Notes: generated by a model from the letters alone, not told the origin. 64,000 nucleotides of DNA from Planctomycetota bacterium (GCA_018814045.1 JAHJAR010000060.1:16126-80125); one strand, 5' to 3'; shown: positions 8,413 to 18,755, numbered from the stretch's first letter. Numbers and translations are program-made.

Positions 8413-9372
8413 TCAGTCGCGTTCGATCCGCGTGCCGGCCTTACCGGCCAACGCGTCAGCCATCTGTTGCAGGGCAGAGATGATGACACGGGGCGAGGCG
8501 TGCGAGCTGCGCTCGAGAAAATCGAGCGCGGCCCCGACCTTCGGGCCCATCGAGCCAGCGGGGAACTGTTTGTCCGCCAGGTGCTGGCGGGCTTCGCTGA
8601 CGGTCATGCGATCAACAAAACGCTGCGTGGGTGTGGCGAAATCGAGCGCCACGCCCTCGACGCTGGTAGCAATCAGCAGTGTGGACGCCTCGACGGCGTT
8701 GGCGAGCAACGCCGCGCTACGGTCCTTGTCAATCACGGCTTCGATGCCGATCAGGTCGCCATCGTCGTTGCGTGTCACCGGGATGCCGCCGCCGCCGCAG
8801 ACAACCAATAATTCGCCGGCCCGCGCGAGTCGGCGGATGAGGTTGATCTCGACGATTTCGACCGGGATGGGTGAGGGCACGACGCGCCGCAGCCGCCCGG
8901 TCGACGTCTCCACCATCTGCCAGCCATAGAGCTTCTGCATCTGCTCGCCCAGCTCACGCTCGTAGTGCCCGCCGATCGGCTTGGTGGGCTTATGGAAGGC
9001 TGGGTCGTCGGGCGCGACCTCGGTCATCGTGATGATCGCCGTCACCGTGCGGGCGATGCCGCGCTGTCGCAGCTCGTTGTTCAAGCACTGTGCGATCATG
9101 TAGCCCATGCCGCCCTGGGTGTCCGCGCCGCAGATGTCGAGCGGCAGCGGGTACACTTCTTTGGCGGCCAGTTCCACGCGGCGCAGCACGTTCCCGACCT
9201 GCGGACCGTTGCCGTGTGTAATGACCAGATGGTGGCCAGCTTCGATCACGTCAGCCAGCAAGGCGACTGTCTGACGGGTACGCTGGAACTGTTGCGTGAT
9301 GTTGCCCTCCTCGTTCTCACGAGAGATGGCGTTCCCGCCGAGGGCAATCACGATGGGGCCGTCGTCTTTCAT
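8413..9372 (-). CDS. arcC: Carbamate kinase
   Basis: It transfers phosphate between carbamoyl phosphate and ADP to give ATP, carbamate and hence NH3 and CO2; cytoplasmic. The 319 residues show the amino-acid-kinase fold hallmarks of this family: IVIALGGNAI at the N-terminus, VITHGNGPQVGN, ADTQGGMGYMI, PTKPIGG, the VVCGGGGIPV loop, EAVIDKDRSAALLA and PAGSMGPKVGAA. Length fits the usual ~310. ATG 9372 has no Shine-Dalgarno; instead TATAGT lies 9 bases upstream on the coding strand, suggesting a leaderless or near-leaderless transcript. No arginine deiminase or ornithine carbamoyltransferase gene is nearby, so it may serve purine/allantoin or other carbamoyl catabolism. Confidence 0.95.
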   Translation of the reverse strand: MKDDGPIVIALGGNAISRENEEGNITQQFQRTRQTVALLADVIEAGHHLVITHGNGPQVGNVLRRVELAAKEVYPLPLDICGADTQGGMGYMIAQCLNNELRQRGIARTVTAIITMTEVAPDDPAFHKPTKPIGGHYERELGEQMQKLYGWQMVETSTGRLRRVVPSPIPVEIVEINLIRRLARAGELLVVCGGGGIPVTRNDDGDLIGIEAVIDKDRSAALLANAVEASTLLIATSVEGVALDFATPTQRFVDRMTVSEARQHLADKQFPAGSMGPKVGAALDFLERSSHASPRVIISALQQMADALAGKAGTRIERD

Positions 9373-9496
9373 AATCCGTCTACTATACCGCGCACGGAGC
9401 GCACCGCCCACCAACCAGCGGCAGCCGCGCGAGCCGAGCAACTCCTGCAATCCAGCCTATCGGTTGCCTATCAGAACTGGCTCCACGCGCGCGCGG

Positions 9497-10765
9497 CTAG
9501 GTGCCTTCGTGCGAACTGGACAGGTATGTCACCTGCTCGCGCGTCAGGTGGTCGATGCGCACGCGCATCGATTCAAGCTTCAGCTTGGATACCCAGTCCT
9601 CGATCTTCTGGGGCACGTCGTGCACGCTAACGGAGAGCTTCTTGCGGAGTTTCTTGACCCATTCGGCCGCCAGCGCCTGCGTGGCGAAGCTCATGTCCAT
9701 CACGCTGGCCGGGTGCCCGGTGGCCGCGCTGAGGTTCACGAGCCGGCCGTCGGCAAGCAAATGGATGCTCTTGTTCCGTGTGATCTGATACTCGTCCACG
9801 TTGAGGCGTACGCCCTTGACGACCTTCTTCGCCAGCTTGCGCAAGGCCGGGATGTCGATCTCGACGTCGAAGTGGCCGCTGTTGCAGACGATGGCGCCGT
9901 CCTGCATCTTGCGGAAGTGCTCCGCGCGCAGCACGTGCTTGTTGCCGGTGACGGTGATGAAAACCTCGCCGAACGTCGCCGCTTCAGACATCGGGCGCAC
10001 ATCGAAACCATCCATGACCGCTTCCAGCGCCTTGAGCGGCTCGATTTCCGTGACGGTGACGATCGCCCCCGCGCCGCGGGCCCGCATCGCCACCCCACGC
10101 CCGCACCAGCCGTAGCCGGCGACGACAACACGCTTGCCGGCCAGCAGGATGTCGGTCGCCCGGACGACGCCATCCAGCGTGCTCTGACCGGTGCCGTAGC
10201 GGTTGTCGAACAGGTGCTTGGTATCGGCATCGTTGACGGCGATAACCGGGAACGCGAGCGTGCCGTCGTTCTCCATCGCGCGCAGGCGAATGACGCCGGT
10301 CGTCGTTTCTTCCATGCTGGCGAGGATGTTGGCGGCCTCCCGGCGGCGTTTGCCCTGTAGCGTGTTCACGAGATCGGCCCCATCATCCATGGTGATCTGG
10401 GGCTGGATGTCGATTACCGAGTTGAGGTGCTCGTAGAACACACGCACGCTCTCGCCCCGCCGGGCATAGACGCTGACACCAAAGTCCTTGACCAGGCTGG
10501 CCGCGACGGGATCCTGCGTGCTGAGCGGGTTTGAGGCACACAGCGCCGGCGTGGCGCCGCCGGCCTTGAGCGTGCGCATCAGGTTGGCGGTCTCGGACGT
10601 GACGTGCATGCAGCAGCCGACGTGCAGACCGCGCAGTGGTTTCTCCTTCTCGAAGCGCTTGCGAATCAGGGCCAGCACGGGCATGTCGCGGTCGGCCCAG
10701 AGGATCTTCTTCTTGCCTTCAGCGGCGAGCCGCAGGTCGGTCACGTCACAACGTCGTTTTGCCAT
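9497..10765 (-). CDS. ahcY: S-adenosylhomocysteine hydrolase
   Basis: It hydrolyses S-adenosylhomocysteine to adenosine and homocysteine, removing the product of SAM-dependent methylation. The 422 residues include GCCMHVTSETANL, the substrate segment with QPQITMDDGADLV, the Rossmann NAD-binding GYGWCGRGVAMRARG near residue 215, and a C-terminal segment ATGHPASVMDMSFATQAL. The length is that of the shorter archaeal/thermophile-type enzymes, lacking the ~40-residue insertion seen in many proteobacterial forms. ATG 10765 has GGGAG 9 bases upstream. I found no SAH riboswitch-like sequence in the leader, only simple hairpins (10785-10803 and 10865-10895). Confidence 0.96.
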   Translation of the reverse strand: MAKRRCDVTDLRLAAEGKKKILWADRDMPVLALIRKRFEKEKPLRGLHVGCCMHVTSETANLMRTLKAGGATPALCASNPLSTQDPVAASLVKDFGVSVYARRGESVRVFYEHLNSVIDIQPQITMDDGADLVNTLQGKRRREAANILASMEETTTGVIRLRAMENDGTLAFPVIAVNDADTKHLFDNRYGTGQSTLDGVVRATDILLAGKRVVVAGYGWCGRGVAMRARGAGAIVTVTEIEPLKALEAVMDGFDVRPMSEAATFGEVFITVTGNKHVLRAEHFRKMQDGAIVCNSGHFDVEIDIPALRKLAKKVVKGVRLNVDEYQITRNKSIHLLADGRLVNLSAATGHPASVMDMSFATQALAAEWVKKLRKKLSVSVHDVPQKIEDWVSKLKLESMRVRIDHLTREQVTYLSSSHEGT

Positions 10766-10864
10766 TGGTGACTGCTCCCATCTTCGGCGGGTGACGCCCG
10801 CCGGTCATGCGTTGTCGTTGTTGGCCGAGCGGGACGAACATCCCCGGCTGGGGGAATGGTCCGG

Positions 10865-10895
10865 GCAGGCCGGTCTCGCGCCGAGATCGGCCTGC
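10865..10895. repeat. 14-bp inverted repeat in the ahcY upstream region
   Basis: The left arm GCAGGCCGGTCTCG pairs with the right arm CGAGATCGGCCTGC at 13 of 14 positions around a 3-base loop. No T-run follows on either strand, so it is more likely a REP-like hairpin or leader structure than an intrinsic terminator. Confidence 0.6.
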
Positions 10896-11020
10896 GCCCA
10901 CTTGCAGCACGAAGGTTATCAGTGTTTGGGAGCGTGCACAAGCAAAGCGCGGCGAACTCCCCGGCACCAACCAGAGCCACGAGCACTAGCAAGCGAGCCC
11001 TTGCACACGGCGGTTGCCGA

Positions 11021-11052
11021 GTAGGACCCGCGCGCTTGCGCTCGGGGCGCGG
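11021..11052. repeat. Dispersed 32-bp repeat (GTAGGACCCGC type), copy 1
   Basis: This repeat reads GTAGGACCCGCGCGCTTGCG followed by CTCGGGGCGCGG. The second copy at 47681-47712 matches at 28 of 32 positions. Both lie in intergenic DNA near gene 3' ends. Confidence 0.75.
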
Positions 11053-11062
11053 AGCGTTGTTA

Positions 11063-12406
11063 CTACTCGACCGTCTTGTGCTTCGGGGCCTTCAGCAAGA
11101 GGGCCAATACCGCCGCCACCAGGCAGGCCACGCCGGCGACAATGAACGGCGTAATCCAGGCATTCACTCCGGCGCCACTCGTGGACGCGGCATCTTTGAA
11201 GTAGCCGGCGACCTGCGGGCCGGCGATGCCGGCGATGCCGTAGGCCAGAAACACCCAAGGGTAATTCGAGCCGACGTTCTTATTGCCGAAGAAATCAGCC
11301 GTGGCGGCCGGGAACAAGGCGAAGTTGCCGCCGAAGTTAAAGCCGATAATGCAGGCACCGATCGTCAGGCCCAGGGTGGTTCCGCCAATCTTGAAGAAGA
11401 CGAGCATCATGATGCCCTGGCTCAGGCACATCAGGAACAGGGCCGCCTTGCGACCGATCTTGTCGGAGGCGGTACCCCAGATGATGCGCCCGAGACCGTT
11501 GAGGATCGCGTACCAGGCCATGGCCGTGCCCGCCGCAGCACCAGCGTTGCCGGCGTAGTTGTTCGCTTCCAGGGCGTCGATGCCGAAGAGGCGGATGCAG
11601 TAGATCACCATCAACCCGGCCAGCGCGGAACCGATGAACATCAACAACAGGCCCCAGTACTGCGGGGTGGCGAACATCTCACCGGTCGTGAGGTTCACGG
11701 CACCTGAGGGCGCGGCGGTTGCCGAGCTCGCCGCGGGTGGATTCCATCCGGCCGGCTTCCAACCCGCCGGTGGGTTCACCATCACGAGGCTGCCGAGCAA
11801 CACGAAAACCAGGAACACTATGCCGTAGATAACGAAGACGCTCTGCACACCCGGCAAGCCGAAGACGTTGGTCGTGTTGAGCAGGCCACCAAACCAACTA
11901 CCGGCCAGCTTCACCCAGATCGTAGCGCCGAACCCGAAGCCGGCCACCGCGAGCCCGGTGATCATTCCTTTCTTGTCCGGGAACCACTTGACGCAGACCG
12001 CGATGGGCACAACGTAGGCGAAACCGATGCCGGCACCGCCAATCAGCCCGATGCAAATGAACTGTGCCAGGAAGGTTTTGCCCAGGAGGCCGCCCAGGAC
12101 GTATCCGAGCCCCAGTACGAGGCCACCCACGACTGCAACGATGCGCGGCCCGGACGCCGCCTGCCAGCGCCCGGCGAAAAGCATGACGAACGCGAAGGCT
12201 GCCAACCCGGCCGAGAACACCCACGCGGCCTGCCCGGCCGTAAACTCGTAACCACCGTCGGCTGCGGTGATCTTCTTGGTAAACACGCTCCAGGCGTAGA
12301 TGGCGCCCAACGCCAACTGAATCAGAATCGCGCCGACCACGACCAGCCAGCGGTTCATCACTCGCTCCGCCGGCGCGGCGGCAACACCAGCCTCTTGACC
12401 CGGCAT
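11063..12406 (-). CDS. MFS transporter, oxalate/formate antiporter (OFA)-like family
   Basis: A 447-residue inner-membrane carrier with about 12 hydrophobic segments. The opening MNRWLVVVGAILIQLALGAIYAWSVF (residues 17 on; only part is diagnostic) and the GAGIGFAYVVPIAVCVKWFPDKKG segment are typical of OFA-type monocarboxylate carriers, followed by DKIGRK in the central cytoplasmic loop. ATG 12406 has GGAG 7 bases upstream. It starts 92 bases downstream of the acetyl-CoA synthetase gene on the same strand, so a role in acetate or other short carboxylate uptake is a reasonable inference. Oxalate/formate exchange itself is not supported by neighbours. Confidence 0.85.
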   Translation of the reverse strand: MPGQEAGVAAAPAERVMNRWLVVVGAILIQLALGAIYAWSVFTKKITAADGGYEFTAGQAAWVFSAGLAAFAFVMLFAGRWQAASGPRIVAVVGGLVLGLGYVLGGLLGKTFLAQFICIGLIGGAGIGFAYVVPIAVCVKWFPDKKGMITGLAVAGFGFGATIWVKLAGSWFGGLLNTTNVFGLPGVQSVFVIYGIVFLVFVLLGSLVMVNPPAGWKPAGWNPPAASSATAAPSGAVNLTTGEMFATPQYWGLLLMFIGSALAGLMVIYCIRLFGIDALEANNYAGNAGAAAGTAMAWYAILNGLGRIIWGTASDKIGRKAALFLMCLSQGIMMLVFFKIGGTTLGLTIGACIIGFNFGGNFALFPAATADFFGNKNVGSNYPWVFLAYGIAGIAGPQVAGYFKDAASTSGAGVNAWITPFIVAGVACLVAAVLALLLKAPKHKTVE

Positions 12407-12498
12407 GGTTACTCCTCTCTCTGTGAGGTTCTGAAAGAAACCGGCCGCGGGGGGGCTCTGTCGCTGCTCCCCGCGGCCGTCTTGCTTTCGATGTCTAA

Positions 12499-14469
12499 CT
12501 AGGGCTTATTCTCGATCAGGTCCCGGACCACGCCCGGATCGGCCAGCGTCGAGGTGTCGCCAACTTGATCGATTTGGTTCTCGGCGATCTTGCGCAGAAT
12601 CCGCCGCATGATCTTGCCGGAGCGGGTCTTGGGTAGTCCCGGTGCCCAGTGGATCATGTCCGGTGCCGCGATCGCGCCGATCTCCTTGCGCACGTGCTTG
12701 ACGAGTTCCTTCTTGAGCTCGTCGGTGTACTCCTCACCGGTCTTCAGGGTCACGTAGGCGTAGATGCCCTGGCCCTTGATCTCGTGCGGATAGCCCACGA
12801 CCGCGGCCTCGGTTACGGCCGGGTGCGACACCAAGGCACTCTCGACCTCAGCGGTGCCCATGCGGTGACCGGAGACGTTGATCACGTCGTCGATGCGGCC
12901 GGTGATCCAGTAATACCCGTCCTCGTCGCGGCGGCAACCGTCGCCGGTGAAGTAATACCCCGGCACGCGGACGAAGTAGGTCTCTTTGAAGCGCTCATGC
13001 TGGCCGTAAACGGTCCGCATGATGCCGGGCCACGGCTCGGAGATGAACAGGGCGCCCGAGGTGGCACCGGTCAACTCCTCGCCCTGCTCGTCCAGGATGA
13101 TCGGCTTGACGCCGAAGAACGGCAGCGTGGCCGAGCCGGGCTTCTGCGGGATGGCACCGGCCAGCGGGGTGATGAGAATGCCGCCGGTCTCGGTTTGCCA
13201 CCAGGTATCGACGATGGGGCAGCGCTCCTTGCCGACGACGCGGTAGTACCACATCCAGGCCTCGGGGTTGATGGGCTCGCCGACGGTACCGAGCAGGCGC
13301 AGGCTGGAGAGGTCGCGCTTGTTCACCGGGTCATCGCCCTCGCGCATGATGGCGCGGATGGCGGTGGGGGCGGTGTAGAACTGGTTGACCTTGTACTTGT
13401 CGCAGACGTCCCAGAAACGGCCGGCATCGGGATAGGTCGGGATGCCCTCGAACATGATCGTCGTGGCACCGTTGCAGAGCGGGCCGTAGACGATGTAAGA
13501 GTGTCCCGTGACCCAACCGATGTCCGCTGTGCACCAGTAAATATCGCCATCGTGATAATCGAAAATGAGCTTGTGCGTAAAGGCGGTGAACACCATGTAG
13601 CCGCCGACGGTGTGCAGCACGCCCTTGGGCTTGCCGGTGGAGCCGGAGGTGTAGAGGATGAAGAGCGGGTCTTCGGAATCCATCCACTCGGGCTCACACT
13701 CGGCCGACGCGCTCTTCATCACGTCGTGCCACCAGTGGTCGCGACCGGCCTGCATGGTGACCGAGACCTTGTCGCCGACGCGCTCGTAGACGATGCAGGT
13801 CTTGACGTTGACGCCCTGTTTGGCGGCCAGGTTCATGGCTTCGTCCGCGTTGGACTTCAGCGTGATGGCCTTGGCACCGCGGAAAACGCCGTCGGTGGTG
13901 ACCAGGAACTCGCAGGTCGAGTCGACGATGCGGTCGGCCAGCGAGTCAGGGCTGAAGCCGCCGAACACTATCGAGTGAACCGCGCCGATGCGGGCGCAGG
14001 CCAGCATGGCGATAGCCAGTTCCTTGACCATCGGCATGTAGATCGAGACGCGGTCGCCCTTCTTGACGCCGAAGCCCTTCATCGCGTTGGCAAACTTGCA
14101 GACCTCGCCGTGCAACTCGCGGTAGGTCAGCTTGGCGTCTTCGCCCGGTTCGTTGCCTTCCCAGATGATCGCGACCTGGTCGCCGCGCTTCTCGAGGTGC
14201 CGGTCCAGGCAGTTGTACGTGATGTTCGTCTTGGCACCGAGGAACCACTTGATTGAGATGGCGTTCTTGAAATCGTACTCGCGGACCTTGCTCCACTTCT
14301 CCTTCCAGTAGAACTCGCCGGCGATCTCACCCCAGAATCCACCCGGATCCTCGATCGACCGTTTGTACATCTCCTTGTACTGATCCATGGACTTGATGTA
14401 AGCGCCCTTGACGAAGTCGTCCGAGGGGTAGAAAACATCCTTTGCGGTGCGTGCGCTGTCCGCCGACAT
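12499..14469 (-). CDS. acsA: Acetyl-CoA synthetase (AMP-forming)
   Basis: It activates acetate with ATP and CoA through acetyl-AMP. The 656 residues match the usual ~650 and show the ANL-superfamily motifs in order: P-loop [11 protein letters not shown] near residue 271, [37 protein letters not shown] near 503, [21 protein letters not shown] at the hinge, and the C-terminal [11 protein letters not shown] with the catalytic, acetylation-prone lysine near 612. ATG 14469 has GGAGG 8 bases upstream; an in-frame upstream Met at 14535 is less likely. It is probably cotranscribed with the MFS carrier that follows, a compact acetate-assimilation pair. Confidence 0.97.
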   Translation of the reverse strand: MSADSARTAKDVFYPSDDFVKGAYIKSMDQYKEMYKRSIEDPGGFWGEIAGEFYWKEKWSKVREYDFKNAISIKWFLGAKTNITYNCLDRHLEKRGDQVAIIWEGNEPGEDAKLTYRELHGEVCKFANAMKGFGVKKGDRVSIYMPMVKELAIAMLACARIGAVHSIVFGGFSPDSLADRIVDSTCEFLVTTDGVFRGAKAITLKSNADEAMNLAAKQGVNVKTCIVYERVGDKVSVTMQAGRDHWWHDVMKSASAECEPEWMDSEDPLFILYTSGSTGKPKGVLHTVGGYMVFTAFTHKLIFDYHDGDIYWCTADIGWVTGHSYIVYGPLCNGATTIMFEGIPTYPDAGRFWDVCDKYKVNQFYTAPTAIRAIMREGDDPVNKRDLSSLRLLGTVGEPINPEAWMWYYRVVGKERCPIVDTWWQTETGGILITPLAGAIPQKPGSATLPFFGVKPIILDEQGEELTGATSGALFISEPWPGIMRTVYGQHERFKETYFVRVPGYYFTGDGCRRDEDGYYWITGRIDDVINVSGHRMGTAEVESALVSHPAVTEAAVVGYPHEIKGQGIYAYVTLKTGEEYTDELKKELVKHVRKEIGAIAAPDMIHWAPGLPKTRSGKIMRRILRKIAENQIDQVGDTSTLADPGVVRDLIENKP

Positions 14470-15636
14470 GTGTACCTCCAACTGGTTTACCAAAACCTCT
14501 CTGTTGCACCTGCGTTCAAGCCGTGGCCCAGGCACATGAGCCCGTCGCTAAGACAGCACCGGTGCGAGCGGGCCGTCGAACCGCGTAGTGTACGCGAAAA
14601 CTGGGCCGCGCAGCCAGTCCCCCAAGCCACGCAAAACTCCCAAAATCCACCTCACCGGCCAGGGCCGGGTCGCTCAGAAAACGCTCGCCTGCGGGCTGCT
14701 CACCTTTCGGTGGCGAACACTCCGCCAATCACGACCCCTGCGATCGGACGCAGCCCGACGATGACGGGGCGGCCATTACTGCTAACGCCTGACTCACCCA
14801 CGCCCATCTACCCCGTAGCCGGCCGATCACGAACCTGGTGACTAATACTGTCGAGATTGCCCAGCGAGTCCCTTTCGGCAAAGGCTATGGTCGGGAAACA
14901 CCCGCACGCCTCAAATAGACGCCCCCCGGGTTACTCTCCTGCCAGCGGCGGCCACGGGCTGAGTGGCGGGGATTGGTGCGTGTCACACCGAAGCTGCCGG
15001 CCCACCCGCAACGCAGGCGGGACCATGTACACCTACCATAGCAGCAGCGCCCCGACTGTGGTCGGATACCACTGCGTACCCGTCTCGCGGCAAGATCCAT
15101 GCCGCGAATGTCGCCGGGGCGACCAGGCAACCGACGCCGCTCCAAGCATGGCCTGCCCACGGCTGACGGCATACTCGCACCCGCGTTCTGGCCCAAACTG
15201 GCGGACGGGAACTGGCCAACGGCAACGTAACCTTAAACATGTCAATTAGTTAGCGACTAATATGCGGCCTGCCTGGCGTGCAGATCAGCACGGCTCGAAC
15301 GGCGGAACCACACGCAGATGCGAGCCGTGGCCCCTCACAGCAGGCAACCGGCGTGGATGCTCAGGGTGCGCGAAAGTGCGGCACACTGGGGCTTTTGGCC
15401 TACCTGATCATTCGAGGCCGAGAACGGGCGCCGCCCGCGGCCCACCGGCGGTCTTGGCGAGACAGCCCCGCGGCCGTCGGTCGAAACTCGCCTGCGAGAC
15501 GGGCACCACCATGGCAGGTTTGGGGCTGCGGACCGGGCACGTGGCCAAGCCGGCACATCTGGTGCCCGAGGGCCGGGTCAACGCAACCGCCGCCTTCATT
15601 CCACATACATCAAGCGGCTTTTGCGGCGGACTTCTG
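14470..15636. other. Long intergenic region, no gene recognised
   Basis: The sequence between acsA and the glycosyltransferase holds only short open frames without ribosome-binding sites, conserved motifs or plausible signal peptides. It should contain the acsA promoter (right-hand end of the operon). Its composition is normal and I see no long inverted repeats. A decayed gene cannot be excluded. Confidence 0.5.
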
Positions 15637-16962
15637 CTAAGGACCGGCGCGCGGTCGGGCATCTCGGTCCGGCTGGGGAGCATTGCCCTGGACAGTCTGC
15701 TCGTAGAGCCTCCAAACCTGCTCGGCGCTGCGCGTGGCGCTGAACGAGGCTTGTACCGCGGCGCGACCCCGTTCGGCCAGACGGTCGCGCAGCTTGCGGT
15801 CGTCCATCAACTGACTCAGAGTGGCGACCAGGTCCCCCAGATTGCCCGGCTCATGGAGCAATCCTCCGCCGGTTTCCTCAATCAACTCGGGAAACGAGCC
15901 GTGATGCGGCAAGGCTGCGGGAACGCCGCTGGCGAGCGCCTCGAGCACGGAGTACCCCTTCGACTCGCGATAGCGTGTTGGCACGGCCAGCACGTGCAGC
16001 GACCGCAGGAAATCCAGCTTGCCCTGCCGATCGACTTCGCCGACGAAGTCACAGGCATCGGCCAGACCGCGCCCGCTCAACTCCGCGCAGACGCGGTCGC
16101 TGAATGCGCGCTCGGCGGGGCCGAGATAGCCCGCGATGCGCAGGCGGCAATCGCGGCCGGCCTCGCGCAGGCGCGCAAACGCGTGGCACAGATCGTCCAG
16201 TCCCTTCTCCGGGCAGATACGGGCCAAGTAGCCGATGACGAACGGGGGCGGTGGTGGCACGGTACTCCGAACGAAGTCGTTGACCCGGATGCCCATCCGC
16301 ACCGTGTGCACCCGGTCTCGCGGCAAAGCGAAGTGCGCGGCGGCGTGCGCGGCGTAGTAATTCGTCAGGGCGACAAAGCCATCCACGTCCTGGGCACGTT
16401 GGCGGATCAGTTCGAAGGCGTCCGCGCGGTACGGCTCAGGCAATGCATCGAGGAAGATGTCTTCGCCGCTCAGCGTACACAGCACCGGTACGCCGAGCGC
16501 ACTCTTGAGCCGGCGTACCAAGCCGAGCATCATCAGGTTGGGAATATGTACGAGCGCGGGCCTAAGCTGGCGAACACCGGATACCAGCCGTTCCAGCTCC
16601 CTGCGCAGCGGACCGTCTTCGCCCTCCAGCACCGAGACGGTCAGGGCGCCCAACGCGGTCGCGGAAGTACCGGAAGCGAAGCGGCCGATGTTGCGCAGCA
16701 GCGCCGGCGAATCCAGCAGCCGGCTGAGGAAACGCGGAGTGTGACGGAAAAACGCACTGGTGTGCTGCAAGTAGACGTTCAACCCGCCGTAGAAGACCCG
16801 CCCCTGACTGACGTCCACCTCGTCGGTGCGCGGGGGTGTGTAGAGCGGAAGCAACACGACGTCGCGGCCCTGCTCGATAAGCGTGGCAGCCATCCGGTTG
16901 TCGTGCAGGCAACTGCCGCAGTACATGCCTCCGGCGCCGGCGGTCAGGTAGACGATTCTCAT
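15637..16962 (-). CDS. GT4-type glycosyltransferase
   Basis: A 441-residue GT-B fold glycosyltransferase, probably transferring a sugar from a nucleotide donor. The N-terminal Rossmann half begins MRIVYLTAGAGGMYCGSCLH, with glycine-rich GAGG and an unusual CGSC pair. The C-terminal half carries IGYLARICPEKGLDDLCHAF and the retaining-GT motif ESKGYSVLEALASGVP near residue 333, followed by PELIEETGGGLL. ATG 16962 has GGAGACC upstream; the frame is open further upstream but without support. It stands alone and is divergent from the PQQ-like genes, so the acceptor is unknown. Confidence 0.88.
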   Translation of the reverse strand: MRIVYLTAGAGGMYCGSCLHDNRMAATLIEQGRDVVLLPLYTPPRTDEVDVSQGRVFYGGLNVYLQHTSAFFRHTPRFLSRLLDSPALLRNIGRFASGTSATALGALTVSVLEGEDGPLRRELERLVSGVRQLRPALVHIPNLMMLGLVRRLKSALGVPVLCTLSGEDIFLDALPEPYRADAFELIRQRAQDVDGFVALTNYYAAHAAAHFALPRDRVHTVRMGIRVNDFVRSTVPPPPPFVIGYLARICPEKGLDDLCHAFARLREAGRDCRLRIAGYLGPAERAFSDRVCAELSGRGLADACDFVGEVDRQGKLDFLRSLHVLAVPTRYRESKGYSVLEALASGVPAALPHHGSFPELIEETGGGLLHEPGNLGDLVATLSQLMDDRKLRDRLAERGRAAVQASFSATRSAEQVWRLYEQTVQGNAPQPDRDARPRAGP

Positions 16963-17021
16963 TCGGTCTCCGCGGAGGCGGCCGGGGCCCGCGCTGCGGG
17001 CCGCCACACTCCCGCCCAGAC

Positions 17022-17029
17022 AGTATACT
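17022..17029. promoter_or_regulatory. Possible -10 element in the divergent intergenic region
   Basis: AGTATACT is self-complementary and contains TATACT on both strands, lying between the divergent glycosyltransferase (start 16962) and PQQ-like gene (start 17128). No clear -35 was seen. Confidence 0.3.
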
Positions 17030-17127
17030 GACGGTCCAAGCGGCGTCGCCCCGGCTTCGCGGGGTCGGCCCCTGAGATCGTCGCATGGCGGCGCCGGGCT
17101 TGGCGGGAGGTGCAGGAGAGGATGCTC

Positions 17128-18570
17128 ATGCGAGTGATTCTGCTAATCGCGGCGATGACGGCGTCCGTCGCCCTGCTTCCGGCCCAGGAGCCCAAGCGCG
17201 GCGACAGCCCGATGTGGGGCGGAACGCCGGACCGGAACATGGTGTCGGATGAGACGGGGATTCCGCAGGAGTGGGACGTCGAAACGAAACGAAACGTCAA
17301 GTGGGTGGCCCCGCTGGGATCGACCACGTACGGTACGCCGGTCGTGGCGAATGGGCGCATCTACGTCGGCACGAACAACGACGGCCAGTTGCGCTCGGGA
17401 ATAGAAGGCGATAAGGGGGTGCTGGTCTGCCTGGAGGAGCAGACCGGCAAGTTGCTCTGGCAAGCCACGCACGACAAGCTGGCCAGCGGGGACGCCAACG
17501 ACTGGGCCAAGCAGGGCATCTGCTCGGGGCCGTACGTCGCGGGCGACCGCTGCTACTACGTCAGCAATCGCTGCGAGCTGGTCTGCGCCGACGTCGAGGG
17601 TTTCCAGGACGGCGAAAACGACGGGCCATTCCAGGCTGAGAAATACCACGAGCAGCAGGACGCCGACTTCGTCTGGATCCTCGACATGATCAAGGAACTG
17701 GGCGTCTTTCCACACAACCTGGCCACGTCCTCGCCAGTCGTGGCGGGCGACCTGGTCTTCATTCTCACGTCCAACGGCGTCGACGAGACACATGTGCACC
17801 TGCCGGCCCCCGATGCGCCGGCCTTCATCGCGGTGAATCGCAAGAGTGGACGTGTCGTCTGGAAACGCAACGACCCCGGCAAGAACACGTTGCACGGGCA
17901 GTGGTCGTCACCCGCCTATGGCGTCATCGCCGGCGAGCCCCAGGTCATCTTCGGGGGCGGCGACGGCTGGTGCTATGCCTTCGAGCCTCAGACCGGGAAG
18001 CCACTCTGGAAATTCGATTTGAATCCGAAGGACGCGCTCTGGAAACCCGGGGGAAGGGGCACGCGCAACTACATCGTCGCCACGCCGGTTATCCACGCTG
18101 ACAAGGTGTTCCTGGCGGTCGGGCAGGATCCGGAGCAAGGCGATGGCCCCGGCCACCTGTACGCCATCGATGCCACCAAACGCGGGGACATCACTACGAC
18201 TGGACGCATCTGGCACCGGGGCGGCGACGACTTTGGCCGCTCCTTGTCTGCCTGTGCCGTCAGGGATGGCCTGTTGTACACGGCCGACCTGGCCGGCTTT
18301 CTCTATTGTCTGGACGCCCAGACTGGGCAGCAGTACTGGCGCTGGGACGTCGAGGCGGCCGTGTGGGGCTCGCCCCTGGTCGTGGACGGCAAGGTGCTGC
18401 TCGGCGATACGGACGGCGAACTCGCCGTGCTCGCGCAGGGCAAGGAGATGCGCGAACTCGCGACAATCGACATGCAGAACGCCATCTACACGGCACCAGT
18501 GGCGGCAAACGGCGTACTCTACATCGCCAATCGGCGGGCGCTGTTCGCGCTCGCACAAGAGAAGCCCTGA
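17128..18570 (+). CDS. Secreted PQQ-like beta-propeller protein 1
   Basis: A 480-residue protein with an N-terminal signal peptide (MRVILLIAAMTASVALLPAQ) and repeated propeller blades of the PQQ/quinoprotein type: GTPVVANGRIYVGT, LVCLEEQTGKLLWQA, YAFEPQTGKPLWKF, YCLDAQTGQQYWRWD and PVAANGVLYIANRRALFAL. Such proteins are common in planctomycetes and are usually exported; whether it binds PQQ is not shown, and no dehydrogenase catalytic residues are evident. Starts at GTG 17110 or ATG 17122 are possible, but ATG 17128 fits best with AGGAGAGG 6 bases upstream. It is followed by a palindromic element and a second propeller gene on the same strand. Confidence 0.88.
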   Translation: MRVILLIAAMTASVALLPAQEPKRGDSPMWGGTPDRNMVSDETGIPQEWDVETKRNVKWVAPLGSTTYGTPVVANGRIYVGTNNDGQLRSGIEGDKGVLVCLEEQTGKLLWQATHDKLASGDANDWAKQGICSGPYVAGDRCYYVSNRCELVCADVEGFQDGENDGPFQAEKYHEQQDADFVWILDMIKELGVFPHNLATSSPVVAGDLVFILTSNGVDETHVHLPAPDAPAFIAVNRKSGRVVWKRNDPGKNTLHGQWSSPAYGVIAGEPQVIFGGGDGWCYAFEPQTGKPLWKFDLNPKDALWKPGGRGTRNYIVATPVIHADKVFLAVGQDPEQGDGPGHLYAIDATKRGDITTTGRIWHRGGDDFGRSLSACAVRDGLLYTADLAGFLYCLDAQTGQQYWRWDVEAAVWGSPLVVDGKVLLGDTDGELAVLAQGKEMRELATIDMQNAIYTAPVAANGVLYIANRRALFALAQEKP

Positions 18571-18607
18571 TGACGCCCGCTCCCAAGCACGAACTGCGAC
18601 GCCACAC

Positions 18608-18733
18608 TAGTGTAGCGTCTCACAATTACGGCTCCGTATTTAAACCCGAGCCGCGACCGTCAGGGAGCGGTTGCCGGCGATGCCGACCGGTTCTCGACAC
18701 AACCGCTCCCTTACGGTCGCGGCTCGGAAGGCG
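18608..18733. repeat. Mosaic palindromic element, copy B (right end lost)
   Basis: It begins TAGTGTAGCGTCTCACAATT, the same end as copy A. It has the same core with the inverted repeat around CGACCGTCAGGGAGCGGTTG and its complement, then breaks off after GGCTCGGAAGGCG. The right terminal repeat is missing; the start codon of the next gene follows 23 bases later. Confidence 0.85.
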
Positions 18734-18755
18734 TGTTGGAACAGGTTCCACGCTC

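Larger units (their letters stand above)
10766..11062. other. Leader/intergenic region upstream of ahcY
   Basis: There is no gene here. It holds a 7-bp-stem hairpin (10785-10803), a longer hairpin (10865-10895) and a dispersed repeat (11021-11052). On the - strand it is the upstream region of ahcY and the downstream region of the MFS gene. Confidence 0.6.

Noticed and set aside
10766..10960. SAH riboswitch upstream of ahcY
   Set aside because: I looked for the conserved SAH-riboswitch core on the - strand and did not find it; only simple hairpins are present.
12649..14256. A 535-residue open frame on the + strand opposite acsA
   Set aside because: Antisense shadow of acetyl-CoA synthetase; no start site or motif.
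15262..17031. A 589-residue open frame on the + strand opposite the glycosyltransferase
   Set aside because: The - strand frame carries clear GT-B glycosyltransferase motifs and a ribosome-binding site; the + frame is low-complexity and Gln/His/Arg-rich, as expected for an antisense frame in GC-rich DNA.
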